Assembly (NCBI RefSeq): GCF_041381155.1
Contig: NC_091139.1
Coordinates: 8,804,383 to 8,868,382 of the forward strand
Reading direction: 5' to 3'
From: Argopecten irradians
Lineage: Eukaryota > Mollusca > Bivalvia > Pectinida > Pectinidae
DNA: 64,000 nt
The notes under the pieces were generated by a model, which did no database searches, had not been told where the DNA came from, and was given only the letters and a program-made list of their open reading frames with translations. The translations under genes were made by a program, and so were the position numbers. This document shows positions 28,401 to 37,905 of the stretch, piece after piece; the first letter of the stretch is position 1; each line of letters begins with the position of its first letter.

Positions 28401-31400
28401 AAGCGAAGACGACGTAAGGTTTTACTTCAAGTTTCCACGTGTAACTGCATCTAGTTAGGAGGACTACAGATCTTATACGTCCAGAGTCGGTACCTACACT
28501 GGCTAAATACCCGATCTTATAACAATAATACCAACACTGCGGTCATTATCTCCACCGGTCGATGTCACCCAGGTAAAAAAACGACACGCACACCTGGTCA
28601 TACGACAGATCAATTTCAACACCTTTCCTGTGTTATTAATCAAATCGAATATGTCTGTTTACTCAAACAATACAGTCAATTGTTATTTAAAGCACGAGTA
28701 CTTAGCAGCAATACACTAATCCCCTCTGAAGTTTGCTCCAACTCTCCACCCTAACCCACTCACACGTTATATTAACACACGCCGTTTGACGAATTGCTCT
28801 CCATTGCAAGGTCGATACGATAGATCGGGTTGGACACCAACAGAGAAGGGACACTGGTTCTCATTCCGGCCTCCCGCCCAGCTGCTGGGAACGAGACATG
28901 CGAAAAACTTGTCAATCCTCATTAAGCAATCCGATACGGTAATGAGCACCGGAGACATTTTATATGCTAATTAGCTTCAAGTAGGTAGTAGAGACTTGAT
29001 TTGTGATCAATGATCATTTATTTTCAACAAAAGCGCTCTAAACTCAATAACAGACGTGTATCGGTTTTGTATACGTTTTAAAATGCAAATTTACTTTTAA
29101 CCATTTACTCAGCAGCGGATCAAAGCTGATTCACTTTCAAGCAATAGATATTATTCATACAATAACGGCGGGTATCGGTTTTAGCTCAATGAACAATTTC
29201 AGTAATATTCAGATTAAATCAGCCAGGACATCACATCACATCATTGACTTGAGGGGTTGGGGGTTGTGATCATAATTCTACATAATGAAATGTAGATCAC
29301 GTAACGTTCATGATAATAGACTCAGTGGAGCATACTCACCTTATCAAGGTCTTATATACAAAGTGCTAAGAAAGATGCTTAAAAATTATTACAATTCTTA
29401 AAGTTTTTCATCATATGGTAATTTGAATGTGTTTAATTTAAATGGAGCTTATCATCAAATCTAACTGAAGATGAATAATTAATTGTCTATGCAATTAGCT
29501 AATGTATGTAGATTATATATATCATAAAGTATTCCTATATGAATATATGATATTGAGATATTCTAAAGTAGTGTATCATTCAAACTTAAAAAGTATTTGA
29601 ACTTTATCTTTTTAATGACCAATACCTTTTAAAGCATATTTATAACGAGACAATTGTTAAATGCGACATTCAAAATGTTGTGATACTAGTATTCAGTTTA
29701 AATTTTAAGTAAGAAAGAGACCATGGAAGAGGGGCATTGATTGGTATCTTTGTAAGGTATTAGGGGAGACGGGTAGCAAATAAAAATTTAAATAGAAAAA
29801 ATAATCAAACAGAGTTGTATGAAGAAGAAATACGTATTTTTTTAAAACTCCAACGATGATCGTCAGCAATGATAGACTCCAATGGTGAGCTATATTTAAG
29901 ACCTGTTTTTTTAAGTCAAAACGTAATTAATTTATTTTAAGAAAATATGAAAATTAAAAAATAAAACAAAAGCTACGATAGGCAATGTTGTTTGCAGATA
30001 ATATATACTTTACCTGTGAAGCCAGTGCCACACCCAGCGGCGCTTCTCAGCCCTTCTACGATTCGTCAGTGACTCGTCAGAATTTTTACTACTTTTCGAC
30101 AACATAGGACAGGACACGTCTGTAATGTTTTACAAGGATACATTTTATCTTGTCGTTTTTTAAACATTCGTCATCGGTGATTATGGCATTGTATATTTAG
30201 AACTACTTTTACCGTCATTGGAACTTTTGACATCACTGTTTAATTCATTCAATTTAAATCGTTTATTTGCAAAGAATAAAACAATTAATTTACAAAGATT
30301 AAAAAGCAATTAATGACATTCAATGACCTTCCGTAAAATGTGCTGAACTTACCTGACATTCAATGACCTTCAACGCATGTACGATCACCTTAACTTCAAC
30401 GCCATCCAGACACCTTTCTTGGAACCCTAGTGACATTCAATACCGTTCAATGACATTCATTGACGTCCTGTAAGGTTCATTGACATTCAATGACGTTCTT
30501 CTTTGACATTCGGTGAATACATAGACACTTAAAGACCTTTATGAGCATTCGATGACATTCCAGGACGAGCATCCTTAATGTTTGGTGATCTCCATCAGCA
30601 TTGGGCAAGATCAATGGCATTCGGGGACCTTCATACACGCTGTGTGAAGTTCCTTCACATTTCAGTAACATAGATTTACATTTGGTGAGGGGCATGAACG
30701 TTTTGCAAGACGGTCCATTGACATTTCATGTCCTTAATAAACATTCGGTGACATTTTGTGAGGTTCTTTTCTATTCATTGATGTCCATTGATCTTCATGG
30801 ACGCTCAGTGAGGCAGGCTGAGAGGCTTAGAAATGCAGCATGGGCGAGATAAAAAGGTATATACGAGGACAGCAGAGTTCCATTAATTGCAAAACTACAG
30901 CCATAACGAGTTTGACGAGGAGATGTACAAAGATGTCTGTCAATCTAGACTGAAACAAGAACAGTGAATAGACTTTTTACTGAAATAGATGCATCTTAAG
31001 AGATATGGTGACATACATTTGGGACCAAACGATCACTATTCCGATAAACAGAATAATGACATGACTTAAGTGTTAACAATACACATTGGTATACCCCTAT
31101 ACAATCGTTTCTATATAGATTTTATTGACAAAATGCCAATAAATGAACTGTTCCGTCGAGCGGTAGAAAGAACTGTTAAAATAGACTGTTAAAATATGCT
31201 GTTGGACCGGAGTGACGTCACATCTAAAATTCGTGACGTCCATGCATTGTTTTGAGTCAATGGGTATAACAAAACCTTTATCGACTGGGTTTTCGGGCTC
31301 GGGTAACAGTTTGTTTTTGGTTCCAACAAATCATCTGTTGCCCTCAATCCCAGTCAATAACTGTACAATGTATATGAATGAAGTGGTGGAAACAACTCAA

Positions 31401-34400
31401 GACCGCGTCATTACACTTACCCACATATAGTCCTCCATCGTTTGACATACTTTCGGGATTTCTTCCCAAAACAGGTAACTACGGAAGACCGCTCCGTAGG
31501 TAGGAGTTGGCTCTGTACTGGATAAGCAGAATGGTAGGATAACATAATATTTGAATTATATGTAATAAAAATAATCGGACAATATCAACTTAATTACATT
31601 GATAACAAAATGGTCACACAAAGAGATAAAAAAAACAACAACAAATTCGTGGAATTTATAATACCCGCTTTTGTTAATCAAAGGCCCATAACTCCAGCAA
31701 ATAGGGTCCGATCCAATTTGGGCATGGCCCCGTGACATTTAACCATGTTACCAAGTTTCGAGAAAATCCGGTAGTATTTGCGAAAGTTATTGAACAGAAA
31801 CAAAATGGTGTTTTTCGTTAATCAAAGGGCCATAACTCCGCCAAATAGGCTCCAATCAAAGTCCCGCTCGAACTTGGCCAAGGCCCTGAGACATTTAACC
31901 AGTTATGTACCAACTTTCGAGAAGAATCCGCTAATATTTGCGAGTTATTAAACGGAGCCGAAAAGGTTTCGCCCAATGAAATATAAAGACTACGAAATTG
32001 AAATTTATCCTATACATAGATATAATCTTCAGATCATTTTCAATGCATACAGCGAACAATATGGGTGGTCAGTTGCCTAGCTTGACCAGGAAAATACTCC
32101 TCTAAAAAATAGAGCGAAGTCAAGCTTTACATAGAACATGACGTATTTTTTTCCAAAACGAGGCCGCAGCAACAAACGGAAGCGTGCAACAAAATGTCAG
32201 ATAGAAGTGACAGTCTTGCCACGGCATGTTTAGTTAAAAAACAACAACAACAAATCGAAGTGCGAGGGACTGTTTATACATATCATATCATACGCTCGCT
32301 AACTATGTACACCAAATATACACGTAGTTAGTCTGCGGCTGTTTGTGCGCTGGCATGTGTTGAAATTAACTCACCACGTGCCACAGGCGTCTGCATTTGG
32401 TTTTGGAAAAATACAATGTCCTAACCCTACTATATAGTAGGGGTAGGTTATTATACTTTTTTTTTTATAAAACCAGAAGCAGACGCCTGTGCCACGTGCA
32501 ATGCCGTTACACGAGTCCCAACAGATCCCGACAAGTTCCGCTTGAGATGTGGCTTCTGTTACTTCTATTGCTACATGCCATCTCTGAATTTAATTCCCTA
32601 TAGATATCCTAGGGTGCTACCTAATCCATTATAATTTCCTCCACTTTGTTGCCGATGCAGATATATTTTTTTCATCGCACACTCTTTCGTTCAGCCATTT
32701 TGTTTACTTTTAGTGCGTGACAATGCGCATGCGCCAAACTTCGACAACACAATCCATCGCAGCTTCATTTGCATATTATTTTGTCTGACGGACAACGTAA
32801 TAAATCAAGGATTTCCTTCAATTTTGTATTCAAGACACATTTGTTCAATCTCAAACACATTAAGAAATTAAATCGAGATATTTTAATATGTATTTTTCAT
32901 CTTTTCTTCCGCTTATCGCATTTCACAAAAAAATATTTATTTGGTTGGGCGAAACCTACCTTTAAACGGTAACAGCCGAAAATGCTGTTTTCCGTTAATC
33001 GAAGGGCCATAACTCCGCAAAATAGATATTGACCATGTGACCAAGTTACAAAAAAATCGCTTTAAGATTTGTGGCAGTTATTGCACAGAAACCAAGCGTT
33101 ACAGACAGAGAGACGGACAGACACGCGGACAGACCCACACTCATATCCGTCGTTCCGGTGAAAGCGGGGGATAAAAAGAACCGGAAATTCTAAAGGTTGC
33201 CCTAGTACATGTAAAAAATACGATTTCCAGGTACGTGTATTTAGTAAGTCAATATATTTAATGAAACAGACAATAATATTTTGGGTATTTTTTCAGATCT
33301 ATTCAATGATATCACAAACATGGACCTGATGGCATTAACGGACAGCCAGGAAAATTTGTTAATCCAAGAGCTTGAGATTCCGTCAGCAAATGCCGATTCC
33401 AACACGATGTCCAACTATCAGCTACCCCAATTCAACAAGACCTTATCGGGGAGACATTCGAATGTTAATTTCCATGGCATCGTCCAAAATCTGCATATTC
33501 ATTATCATTGATTATCGGTGTTGGGACCAACCTGCGGCCTCGGGAAACTGTTTCCCTCAGCCTGCGGCCTCGGGAAACAGTTCCTCAGGTTGGTCACAAC
33601 ACCTCGGGAAAAGAGTTTTGACTGTTGACTGATAAGGCATGAAACAACTGTATAATATTCACTACCACATTTTGCCAGTAAGTCAATGTTTATAAAAGTT
33701 TTTAAAATGGCTTGCCATTTCTCTGTAGTTTGGAATAACTTTCTTATCCAGTTAAGCTTTAAAGAGGAAATAATAGCATCAATATTAATCATCTTCACGC
33801 CTCCATTCAGAAAATCTTGAACTACAATATCTCTCTTAATTTTGTCAGATCCACAATTCCATAAATATTGAAATGAAATTGTATTCAACTTTTTTAAAAA
33901 AATTATTTGGATTGGGAAGAGCAGTAAAAAGATGATTAAATTGTGATACTAGTAATGATTTAATAATATAAATCCTACCAATAGGAGTTAAAGACCTCCT
34001 ACTCCAAGGTTTTTATCAGAGATTTCAGCTTAATTAATTTCTTGTCAAAATTCAGCTTTGGAAATTCATGAAGATTTACGCTAAAATCAATTCCTAAAAG
34101 TTTGAATCTGCTTCTTCCCCACTGTAAGCCCATATGAGGTAGAAAAGTATCCTGACTAAACTTGTTATGACCAATCCAAATTACTTGTGTTTAATCCACA
34201 TTTGTTTTTAACCCTGGAATTTTATCAAAATTACCTAATTCCCTAATTGACTCTGTCAGAGATTTCTCAGCTCCATCTAATATAAGTGATTTATCATCTG
34301 CGTACTTAGATACTAAAATTAGACAATGATTGACATCTAATCCCTTAACATTATCATTATGTCTTAATGTAATAGCTAAAATCTCTGCACAAAGTATGAA

Positions 34401-36270
34401 TAAATATGGAGCAATTGGGTCACCTTGACGACACCCTCGTTTAATATTAATAGAAGAATTTAAATTACCACCATGATTGATAAAAGAATAGGCATCTCTA
34501 TGCAGAGTTTTCACCCTAGACAAGATACTTCTACCAAAACCGAAAACATTTAAAACTTCAGTGACATGACACGGAGTCGAAAGCTTTTTCAAAATCTATT
34601 ATCAATAAAATCCCAGAGATATCTTTTTCCATTGCATATATCATTATATCATATACTAACCTTGTTTTAACCCAAATATACCTCCAAGAGAGAAAAACTG
34701 TTCGATCTATATCTATTAACTTATTCAAAACAATTTTTCATAAAATGCTTCGGTTTGTCCGCTTTTGGAATACAAGGAATAATCCCTTGTCTTTGAGTTA
34801 CAGATAATTCACCATTTCGATAACCATAATTATTACCATGTTTTAGTGTTTTACTCGCCTCTTCAAAAGTTATTTCCCTTCTAAATTATTTGACTCAGGT
34901 AGGAACGGTTGTGGAACCTCATAATCACAAAGAAAGTTTGTTTTAATTCAAATCCATTGGTAGATGACCGAGCAAATCATAAAGTTTTCTGTAAAAATTA
35001 CTTATTCTTCCAAAATATATTTTTGTTTAGTCAACACATCATTATCAGTAGAAAGTTTTAGAATAATTTTAGATATAAAATTCCAATTTTCCAAAATAAA
35101 AATAATTTGTAGGTTTTCCCCCTCCTTCACCCATCTTGCGCTAGAGCGAACCAAGCTACCTTTTATTTTTGCCAACCTTATTGCCTCTAATTCTTTTTTT
35201 TTCTTATTATTCAAATTTTCTATATTAACCAAGTCATCTTCCACCATCTCCTTTATAACTTTCTTAATATACTCACTGTAATATTTTGCTGGTATTTTTT
35301 CTTAAGAAGAATAAGAAATAATTTTCTCACTTATTTCCATAAGCATAGTTTCTAAAAATAGCTGATCATTTATAGTTAGTTGTAATTCAGAGACTGGTAT
35401 AAGTTTTAAATGTTATAAACTGGAATACAGTACTATTTTTTAACATTATCAATACAGTTATTAATAATATTAATATATTCAATATCATAAAGTAATGAAT
35501 TATTAAATTTCCATTATCCCTTACCTTTTTTAAATTCATTTAGTTTCAAAGGTATTTTAGCCAAAGAATGGTCCGATCGATAACCTGGATCTCTACATGA
35601 TAGATTTATACTAGACAACAGATTTTCTGTAATAAGAAAAAAAATCAAGGCGAGCTTGCAGTACTGGGTTACTTTTTCCCTACCCCCAGACGGAAACTTC
35701 CCACAACTTTATATAGGAAACAGATCTGCTATCTCCAGTATAATACTTTACCCCTAAAGGAAATTAACAAAACAGGCAGCAACGTTAATCTGTCTTATAA
35801 TACCATCAACATGACGGAAAAGTACTTATCTGAAGGTGGATGAGGATGGGACATAATGGAACAGTACTTATCTGAAGGTGTATGATGATGATGGACATGA
35901 TGGAACAGTACTTATCTGAAGTAGGGTGATGATGGACATGATGGAACAGTACTTATCTGAAGGTGGATGGTGATAATGGAACAGAACTTAACTGAAGGTG
36001 GATGGTGATGATGGAACAGAACTTCTCTGAAGGTGGATGATAATGAATTACATGATGGAACAGTACTTATCTGAGGGTGTGGATGTGATAATGGAACAGA
36101 ACTTACTGAAGGGTGGATGGTGATAATGGAACAGAACTTAACTGAAGGTGGATGATGATGATTAGAACAGAACTTACCTGAAGGTGTATGATGATGATGA
36201 TGATGATGGAACAGAACTTACCTGAAGGTATGATGATGATGATGATGATGGAACAGAACTTACCTGAAGG

Positions 36271-36308
<38 letters not shown>

Positions 36309-36573
36309 ACAGTACTTATCGGAAGGTGGGTGATGATAGACATGATTGAACAGTGCTTATCTGAGATGGAAGATAATGATGGAACAGTATTTATCTGAAG
36401 GTGGATGATGATGAACATGAAGGAACAGTTCTTACCTGAAGGTGTATGATGATGTAGAACAGTACTTACCAAGACCAGGTGTGGTAAAGTCCCCCGGCGA
36501 AAACTCTTATGATAATAAACATGATTATACCGATGAGCAGTTTTGGGATTTTCAAGTTGGATCGCGAACGCAT
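7492..36573 (-). CDS. Unrecognised secreted or signal-anchored protein, four exons
   Basis: I do not recognise the family. Exons in transcript order are 36,573-36,470, 27,983-27,789, 21,690-21,619 and 7,996-7,492 (stop). Donors are gtaagt, gtaaag and gtaata; acceptors are aacag, gtcag and tgtag. Every junction is in phase 2, and the two middle exons are multiples of three (195 and 72 nt), which supports the chain. The product is about 291 aa. Exon 1 starts MRSRSNLKIPKLL, followed by a hydrophobic run (about residues 11-26), which looks like a signal peptide or anchor. Next comes a basic stretch with several dibasic sites (SPRRYRR, VRKK). The last 166 residues are polar, Ser/Lys/Asn-rich and probably disordered, with only two cysteines there. 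Dibasic sites plus a signal would fit a processed precursor, but no known peptide is visible. The third exon has a weak polypyrimidine tract and is the least certain. Confidence 0.5.
8000..9130. other. Intronic stretch, nothing recognised
   Basis: This is the distal part of the last intron of the minus-strand secreted-protein gene. It has AT-rich and (ATAA)-like simple sequence around 8,010-8,070 and no supported gene. Confidence 0.5.
9131..10042. repeat. Minisatellite, 18/28-bp units with TACTAGTTACTTTGACAG
   Basis: A tandem array of about 0.9 kb is built from 'tactagttactttgacag' (18 bp), usually combined with a 10-bp spacer such as 'attttgacag', giving alternating 18- and 28-bp periods. 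The centre (9,200-9,660) is homogeneous and the right side (9,700-10,040) is diverged. That is the usual pattern of central homogenisation by unequal exchange. Nearly every unit carries ACTAGT. Confidence 0.95.
10043..12850. other. Intronic or intergenic stretch with weak open frames only
   Basis: Open frames occur at 10,793-11,077 (+), 11,170-11,403 (-) and 11,523-11,867 (+, 114 codons). None has a recognisable domain, splice-site support or repeat structure. They could be remains of an old mobile element or chance. No RNA gene is seen. Confidence 0.4.
12856..12863 (+). promoter_or_regulatory. TATA box candidate
   Basis: TATATAAG lies in a locally GC-richer context about 230 bp upstream of the signal-peptide ATG at 13,087. 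A start site about 30 bp downstream would give a roughly 200-nt 5' UTR. Upstream ATGs lie in that interval, so an intron or another start site may exist. Confidence 0.3.
13087..13244 (+). CDS. Candidate first exon of a small secreted protein
   Basis: The ATG opens a 52-codon frame that reads into a good donor (AT|gtaaga at 13,245) in phase 2. Residues 1-24 look like a classical signal peptide: MVRR, then the hydrophobic core LYVGAVTIILFGLCSV, then a short polar end TTRG. After it come a Gln/Ser/Pro-rich stretch and RPKLRWCQGST with one cysteine. If the donor is not used, the frame stops one codon later. I found no second exon, so the product is unknown. It lies inside the last intron of the minus-strand gene, transcribed oppositely. 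Confidence 0.35.
13245..15331. other. Gene-free stretch apart from one MITE
   Basis: Apart from the palindromic element at 14,074-14,238 this AT-rich region shows no supported gene or RNA. Confidence 0.45.
14074..14238. mobile_element. Palindromic MITE (family 1, copy 1)
   Basis: Terminal inverted repeats: 'gcgtattacagagttat' at the left and its imperfect reverse complement, ending 'ctgtaatatgcaaaga', at the right. Further inside, 'cccttgtgggtaggta' faces 'tatctacccacaaggg'. The centre carries 'gacgtcatgcgtttgcgagcg'-type and 'gctcacaaaataatgacgt' motifs shared with copies at 59,997-60,180 and, partially, 55,855-55,935. Confidence 0.8.
15332..15407 (+). CDS. Orphan first-exon candidate
   Basis: AACATGGCGG starts a 25-codon frame ending at a consensus donor, TCATCAG|gtaaga. 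The predicted N-terminus MAVSTPRGRMGYLLRNRLV is arginine-rich and lacks acidic residues early on, like a mitochondrial presequence, but no downstream exon was found. The local sequence is CpG-rich (gccgcgcggccgc) against an AT-rich background, as at promoters. A chance frame remains possible. Confidence 0.3.
15408..16100. other. No gene seen
   Basis: AT-rich DNA with no supported feature. Confidence 0.4.
16103..16575. repeat. Decayed tandem repeat, about 55-60 bp
   Basis: Six to eight diverged copies of a unit containing 'ttcctccttctagaactaa', 'ataatgcaaagacc' and 'atcatacagctgtttcg'. Heavy divergence shows that it is old. Confidence 0.7.
17460..17730 (+). repeat. Low-complexity AAC/ACG-rich tract
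   Basis: The tract is dominated by imperfect 'acaacgac' and 'gacaatgac' words. It leaves one frame (17,477-17,728) open and Thr/Asn/Asp-rich. Compositional bias explains the open frame better than selection does. Confidence 0.6.
18041..18120 (+). other. tRNA-like or SINE-head-like fragment
   Basis: 'gtgtaatggttaggtgctgg' resembles a pol III A box (compare 'gccgagtggttaggtgtc' at 1,271-1,288), and an imperfect B-box-like 'ggtaccaaattc' follows about 45 bp later. No full cloverleaf can be drawn, so at best this is a decayed tRNA-derived SINE head. Confidence 0.25.
18778..19500. repeat. Diverged minisatellite, about 48-50-bp unit
   Basis: Twelve to thirteen imperfect copies of a unit containing 'gtccctaacatcactgacaa' and 'gttctagagggacaaaacag'. 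The consensus-like copies lie in the middle, and both ends are decayed. Confidence 0.85.
19500..20770. other. No gene seen
   Basis: Contains a locally GC-rich patch (about 19,810-19,980) with no recognised feature. The rest is AT-rich. Confidence 0.4.
20771..21310. repeat. 68-bp minisatellite, about eight copies
   Basis: Copies start 'cccgtacaatgtca' at 20,771 and every 68 bp to 21,247. The copies are nearly identical with a few linked variants (aatagtg/attagtg, cacaaag/caccaag); the last is degenerate. The array lies just downstream, on the minus strand, of the third exon (21,619-21,690) of the secreted-protein gene. Confidence 0.95.
21700..24320. other. Intronic stretch with an old duplication
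   Basis: No coding exon is seen. About 22,958-23,105 and 23,279-23,412 are diverged direct copies (shared 'ccaaatacaaaataaca' and 'cacaaccattgt'). A further related block ('gatttagacaccca' / 'ttttagacacctaa') lies at about 23,165 and 23,628. Confidence 0.5.
24322..24730. mobile_element. MITE-like element with 17-bp terminal inverted repeats
   Basis: Termini 24,322-24,338 (ccgcgcgtttcatttgc) and 24,714-24,730 are reverse complements with two mismatches. The interior has a second near-inverted pair around 'actggtacgaa' and 'atggtacgaat', and an AAGATGGCGG block (24,431-24,440) like a YY1/Pho site. There is no transposase. Confidence 0.6.
24731..27788. other. AT-rich intronic stretch, nothing recognised
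   Basis: Only short open frames without splice support. No tandem array or RNA gene is seen. Confidence 0.45.
28013..31640. other. Intronic stretch; irregular CATTCAATGAC repeats
   Basis: No supported exon. Between about 30,312 and 30,800 the word 'gacattcaatgacctt' recurs irregularly, which indicates a badly decayed tandem array. A GC-richer island (28,786-28,958) is open on both strands but has no recognisable product. Confidence 0.45.
31640..33180. repeat. SINE-like 'gggccataactcc' repeats, three copies
   Basis: Two tandem copies at about 31,665-31,820 and 31,820-31,980, plus one at about 32,980-33,180. Each begins 'gttaatcaaagggccataac' or close to it and continues with 'accaagtttcgagaa'-like sequence. 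The third ends in 'gacagagagacggacagaca' and 'gcgggggataaaa', resembling the 3' end of dispersed repeats common in molluscs (from memory of the family). They are diverged. Confidence 0.6.
32375..32498. mobile_element. Foldback hairpin element, about 124 bp
   Basis: The outer arms 'cacgtgccacaggcgtctgc' and its near-perfect reverse complement (32,479-32,498) flank imperfect inner arms that meet at 'ctactatatagtag' around 32,430. The whole element folds into one hairpin, as expected for a small foldback MITE. Confidence 0.75.
33297..33511 (+). pseudogene. Orphan terminal-exon-like open frame
   Basis: A strong acceptor (attttttcag|AT) precedes a 71-codon frame in phase 1 ending at TGA. The text DLFNDITNMDLMALTDSQEN, then QLPQFNKTL and an amphipathic NVNFHGIVQNL end, reads like coding sequence. 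It faintly resembles C-terminal tails of Crypton/KIAA1958-like mollusc proteins. No upstream exon was found, so it may be a mobile-element or gene relic. Confidence 0.25.
33517..33603. repeat. GC-rich hairpin with internal direct repeat
   Basis: 'ggtgttgggaccaacctg' (33,517-33,534) faces 'caggttggtcacaacacc' (33,586-33,603). Inside, 'cctgcggcctcgggaaac' occurs twice, at 33,531 and 33,561. Confidence 0.7.
33620..35755 (-). mobile_element. LINE fragment, Tx1/L1-like, broken
   Basis: In minus-strand order the fragment shows the end of an apurinic endonuclease (QARLDFFL, GYRSDHSL near 35,570-35,640), a linker with SLVRSSARWVKEGEN (35,002-35,247), and reverse transcriptase with GCRQGDPIAPYLFILCAEIL and the catalytic YADD (34,191-34,592). 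The thumb/C-terminal region IKRDIVVQDFLNGGVKMINI lies at 33,505-33,888. Several frameshifts separate these blocks, and both ends are missing, so it is dead. It sits in intron 1 of the minus-strand secreted-protein gene, in the same orientation. Confidence 0.85.
35815..36469 (-). repeat. Donor-anchored array after exon 1 of the secreted-protein gene
   Basis: Read on the minus strand, exon 1 ends CTTG|gtaagtactgttc at 36,470. The following DNA repeats 'caccttcaggtaagtactg', then 'ttccatcatcatc', about 13 times with variable (ATC)n. Several copies keep a consensus CAG|GTAAGT or CAG|GTAAGA donor; others have the G>A variant cagataag. The array therefore starts at the true 5' splice site and extends into the intron. 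Confidence 0.8.
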
Positions 36574-36589
36574 TGTATATGATATTTCG

Positions 36590-36690
36590 AGATGAATTGT
36601 CTATAGCTATAATATAATGCTTGTTGATTGCTTGGTATCTAACAAGTGAGAAACATAGCGTCACGAATCTATGACGTCACAATGTAGCAG
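36590..36690 (-). promoter_or_regulatory. Putative promoter of the secreted-protein gene with a CRE
   Basis: About 100 bp upstream of the start codon at 36,573 lies a perfect cAMP-response element, TGACGTCA (36,672-36,679). A TATA-like AT run covers about 36,601-36,620. The TATA-like run is close to the ATG, so either the 5' UTR is very short or an upstream exon exists. CRE function is established for CREB-family factors; its use here is inference. Confidence 0.3.
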
Positions 36691-37905
36691 TTGTTCATGG
36701 TAACAACCTTTGACCTATCTTATAGGTCACTAATATTGGTGACGTCGTGAGATTTGACTTACTGTAGCATGTACTGTGTAGGAGATGAAACGAAACGGAA
36801 TCTCATACTGAAATAAAATTGATTAAAATACACGTCTTTTTTTATCAGTCCATTTAATAAAGTAGTTGGCGACATCCCGTAAGGGGTCGGGTTCTGATGA
36901 CCTTTATACCACATTTACTTCAGATAAAATGCATTTTCTACACCAAGCTACAGAAATTGAAAACGACATTTCGTTTAAAATTAGTTTTGTTCTGCTCTTT
37001 GAGTAAGACACACAAACATTCTGACTGATCTTTCAAACGATTTCGTCCCCTGAAATGCGCTTCCAAGATTCTGTCAACAACAATTGGATTGGCTGATCCG
37101 AAATGTCTGTAGAAAGTGACCCTTAATGGGATGTTGTCAGATTGATTGCCACGGGTTCGTTTTGGCAACGAATTCCCTCAATTTTCATGTGAACGTTAGA
37201 ATTATTTGCAAATTTCGTAGACGAAAATATTTGTATAATTTTCCGTTGCTTATTTCAAGACATATTTAATGTAACGCGTTTCAGAATTATGAAATAAGAA
37301 TAAATGGACATCAAATTTTTGATACACTGCATTTAATCATCTATTTTACAAAAACTAAATAAAGGAGAAATATTTAAAACGTATCTGAAGACGGATAAAG
37401 TAGTTTTCTACAAAGTTCTGCGACTTCAAGAAAATTCATTTAAAAATAAAATCACGATAGTAAATTGAAAATTTGTCAAAATGCATGAAATATATAATAA
37501 CAACACGGAGGTACTTTGTCCGGTCTCTGTACCAAATATTTTCGTGATTTCGTGCGGATGACATTTTCGCGATTTCGCGAGACATTGCTATGATCGAGAA
37601 AATTTGATAAGCGAAATATTGAAAAATGCTTCACTCATATGTACCCCGAAAGCCAGATCTCGAAAATTTTGGCAGTCGTAAATAACCGGCTATTCGGTAT
37701 CATCTAATTAAAATAACAAGGTAAGTGGTAAAACATTTTAAAGAAATTGTAACGAAGTAGACACATACATGTATATAGAAATTCTATGAAGTAGATGGCA
37801 TATAAAGGTCTATGAATAATGTATCGCTGTGTTCCCCAGCGTATTCATCGCTCTGACATCACGTGTATTGGTAAACACAATGTAAGGTAGATAACCTAAA
37901 CAAAA
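36680..37905. other. Intergenic region between divergent genes
   Basis: About 1.3 kb separate the minus-strand secreted-protein start (36,573) and the annexin start (37,906). It contains CRE-like motifs (36,672; half site near 36,738) and an inverted-looking CG-rich patch 'ttttcgcgatttcgcgag' at about 37,564. No gene is seen. Confidence 0.45.

Noticed and set aside
28786-28958. GC-richer island open on both strands
   Set aside because: No recognisable protein, and the splice signals on either strand are not convincing.
30312-30800. Another donor-anchored array on the minus strand (CAG|gtaagt near 30,353)
   Set aside because: The site lies within irregular repeats that extend mainly to the would-be exon side. 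The short frame MSLGFQERCL reading into it has no partner exon, so I treat it as chance.
36260-36469. Poly-Ser end of a minus-strand open frame (36,260-36,664)
   Set aside because: The serine run is the translation of the ATC-rich array. The gene uses a different frame in exon 1 and leaves at the donor at 36,470.
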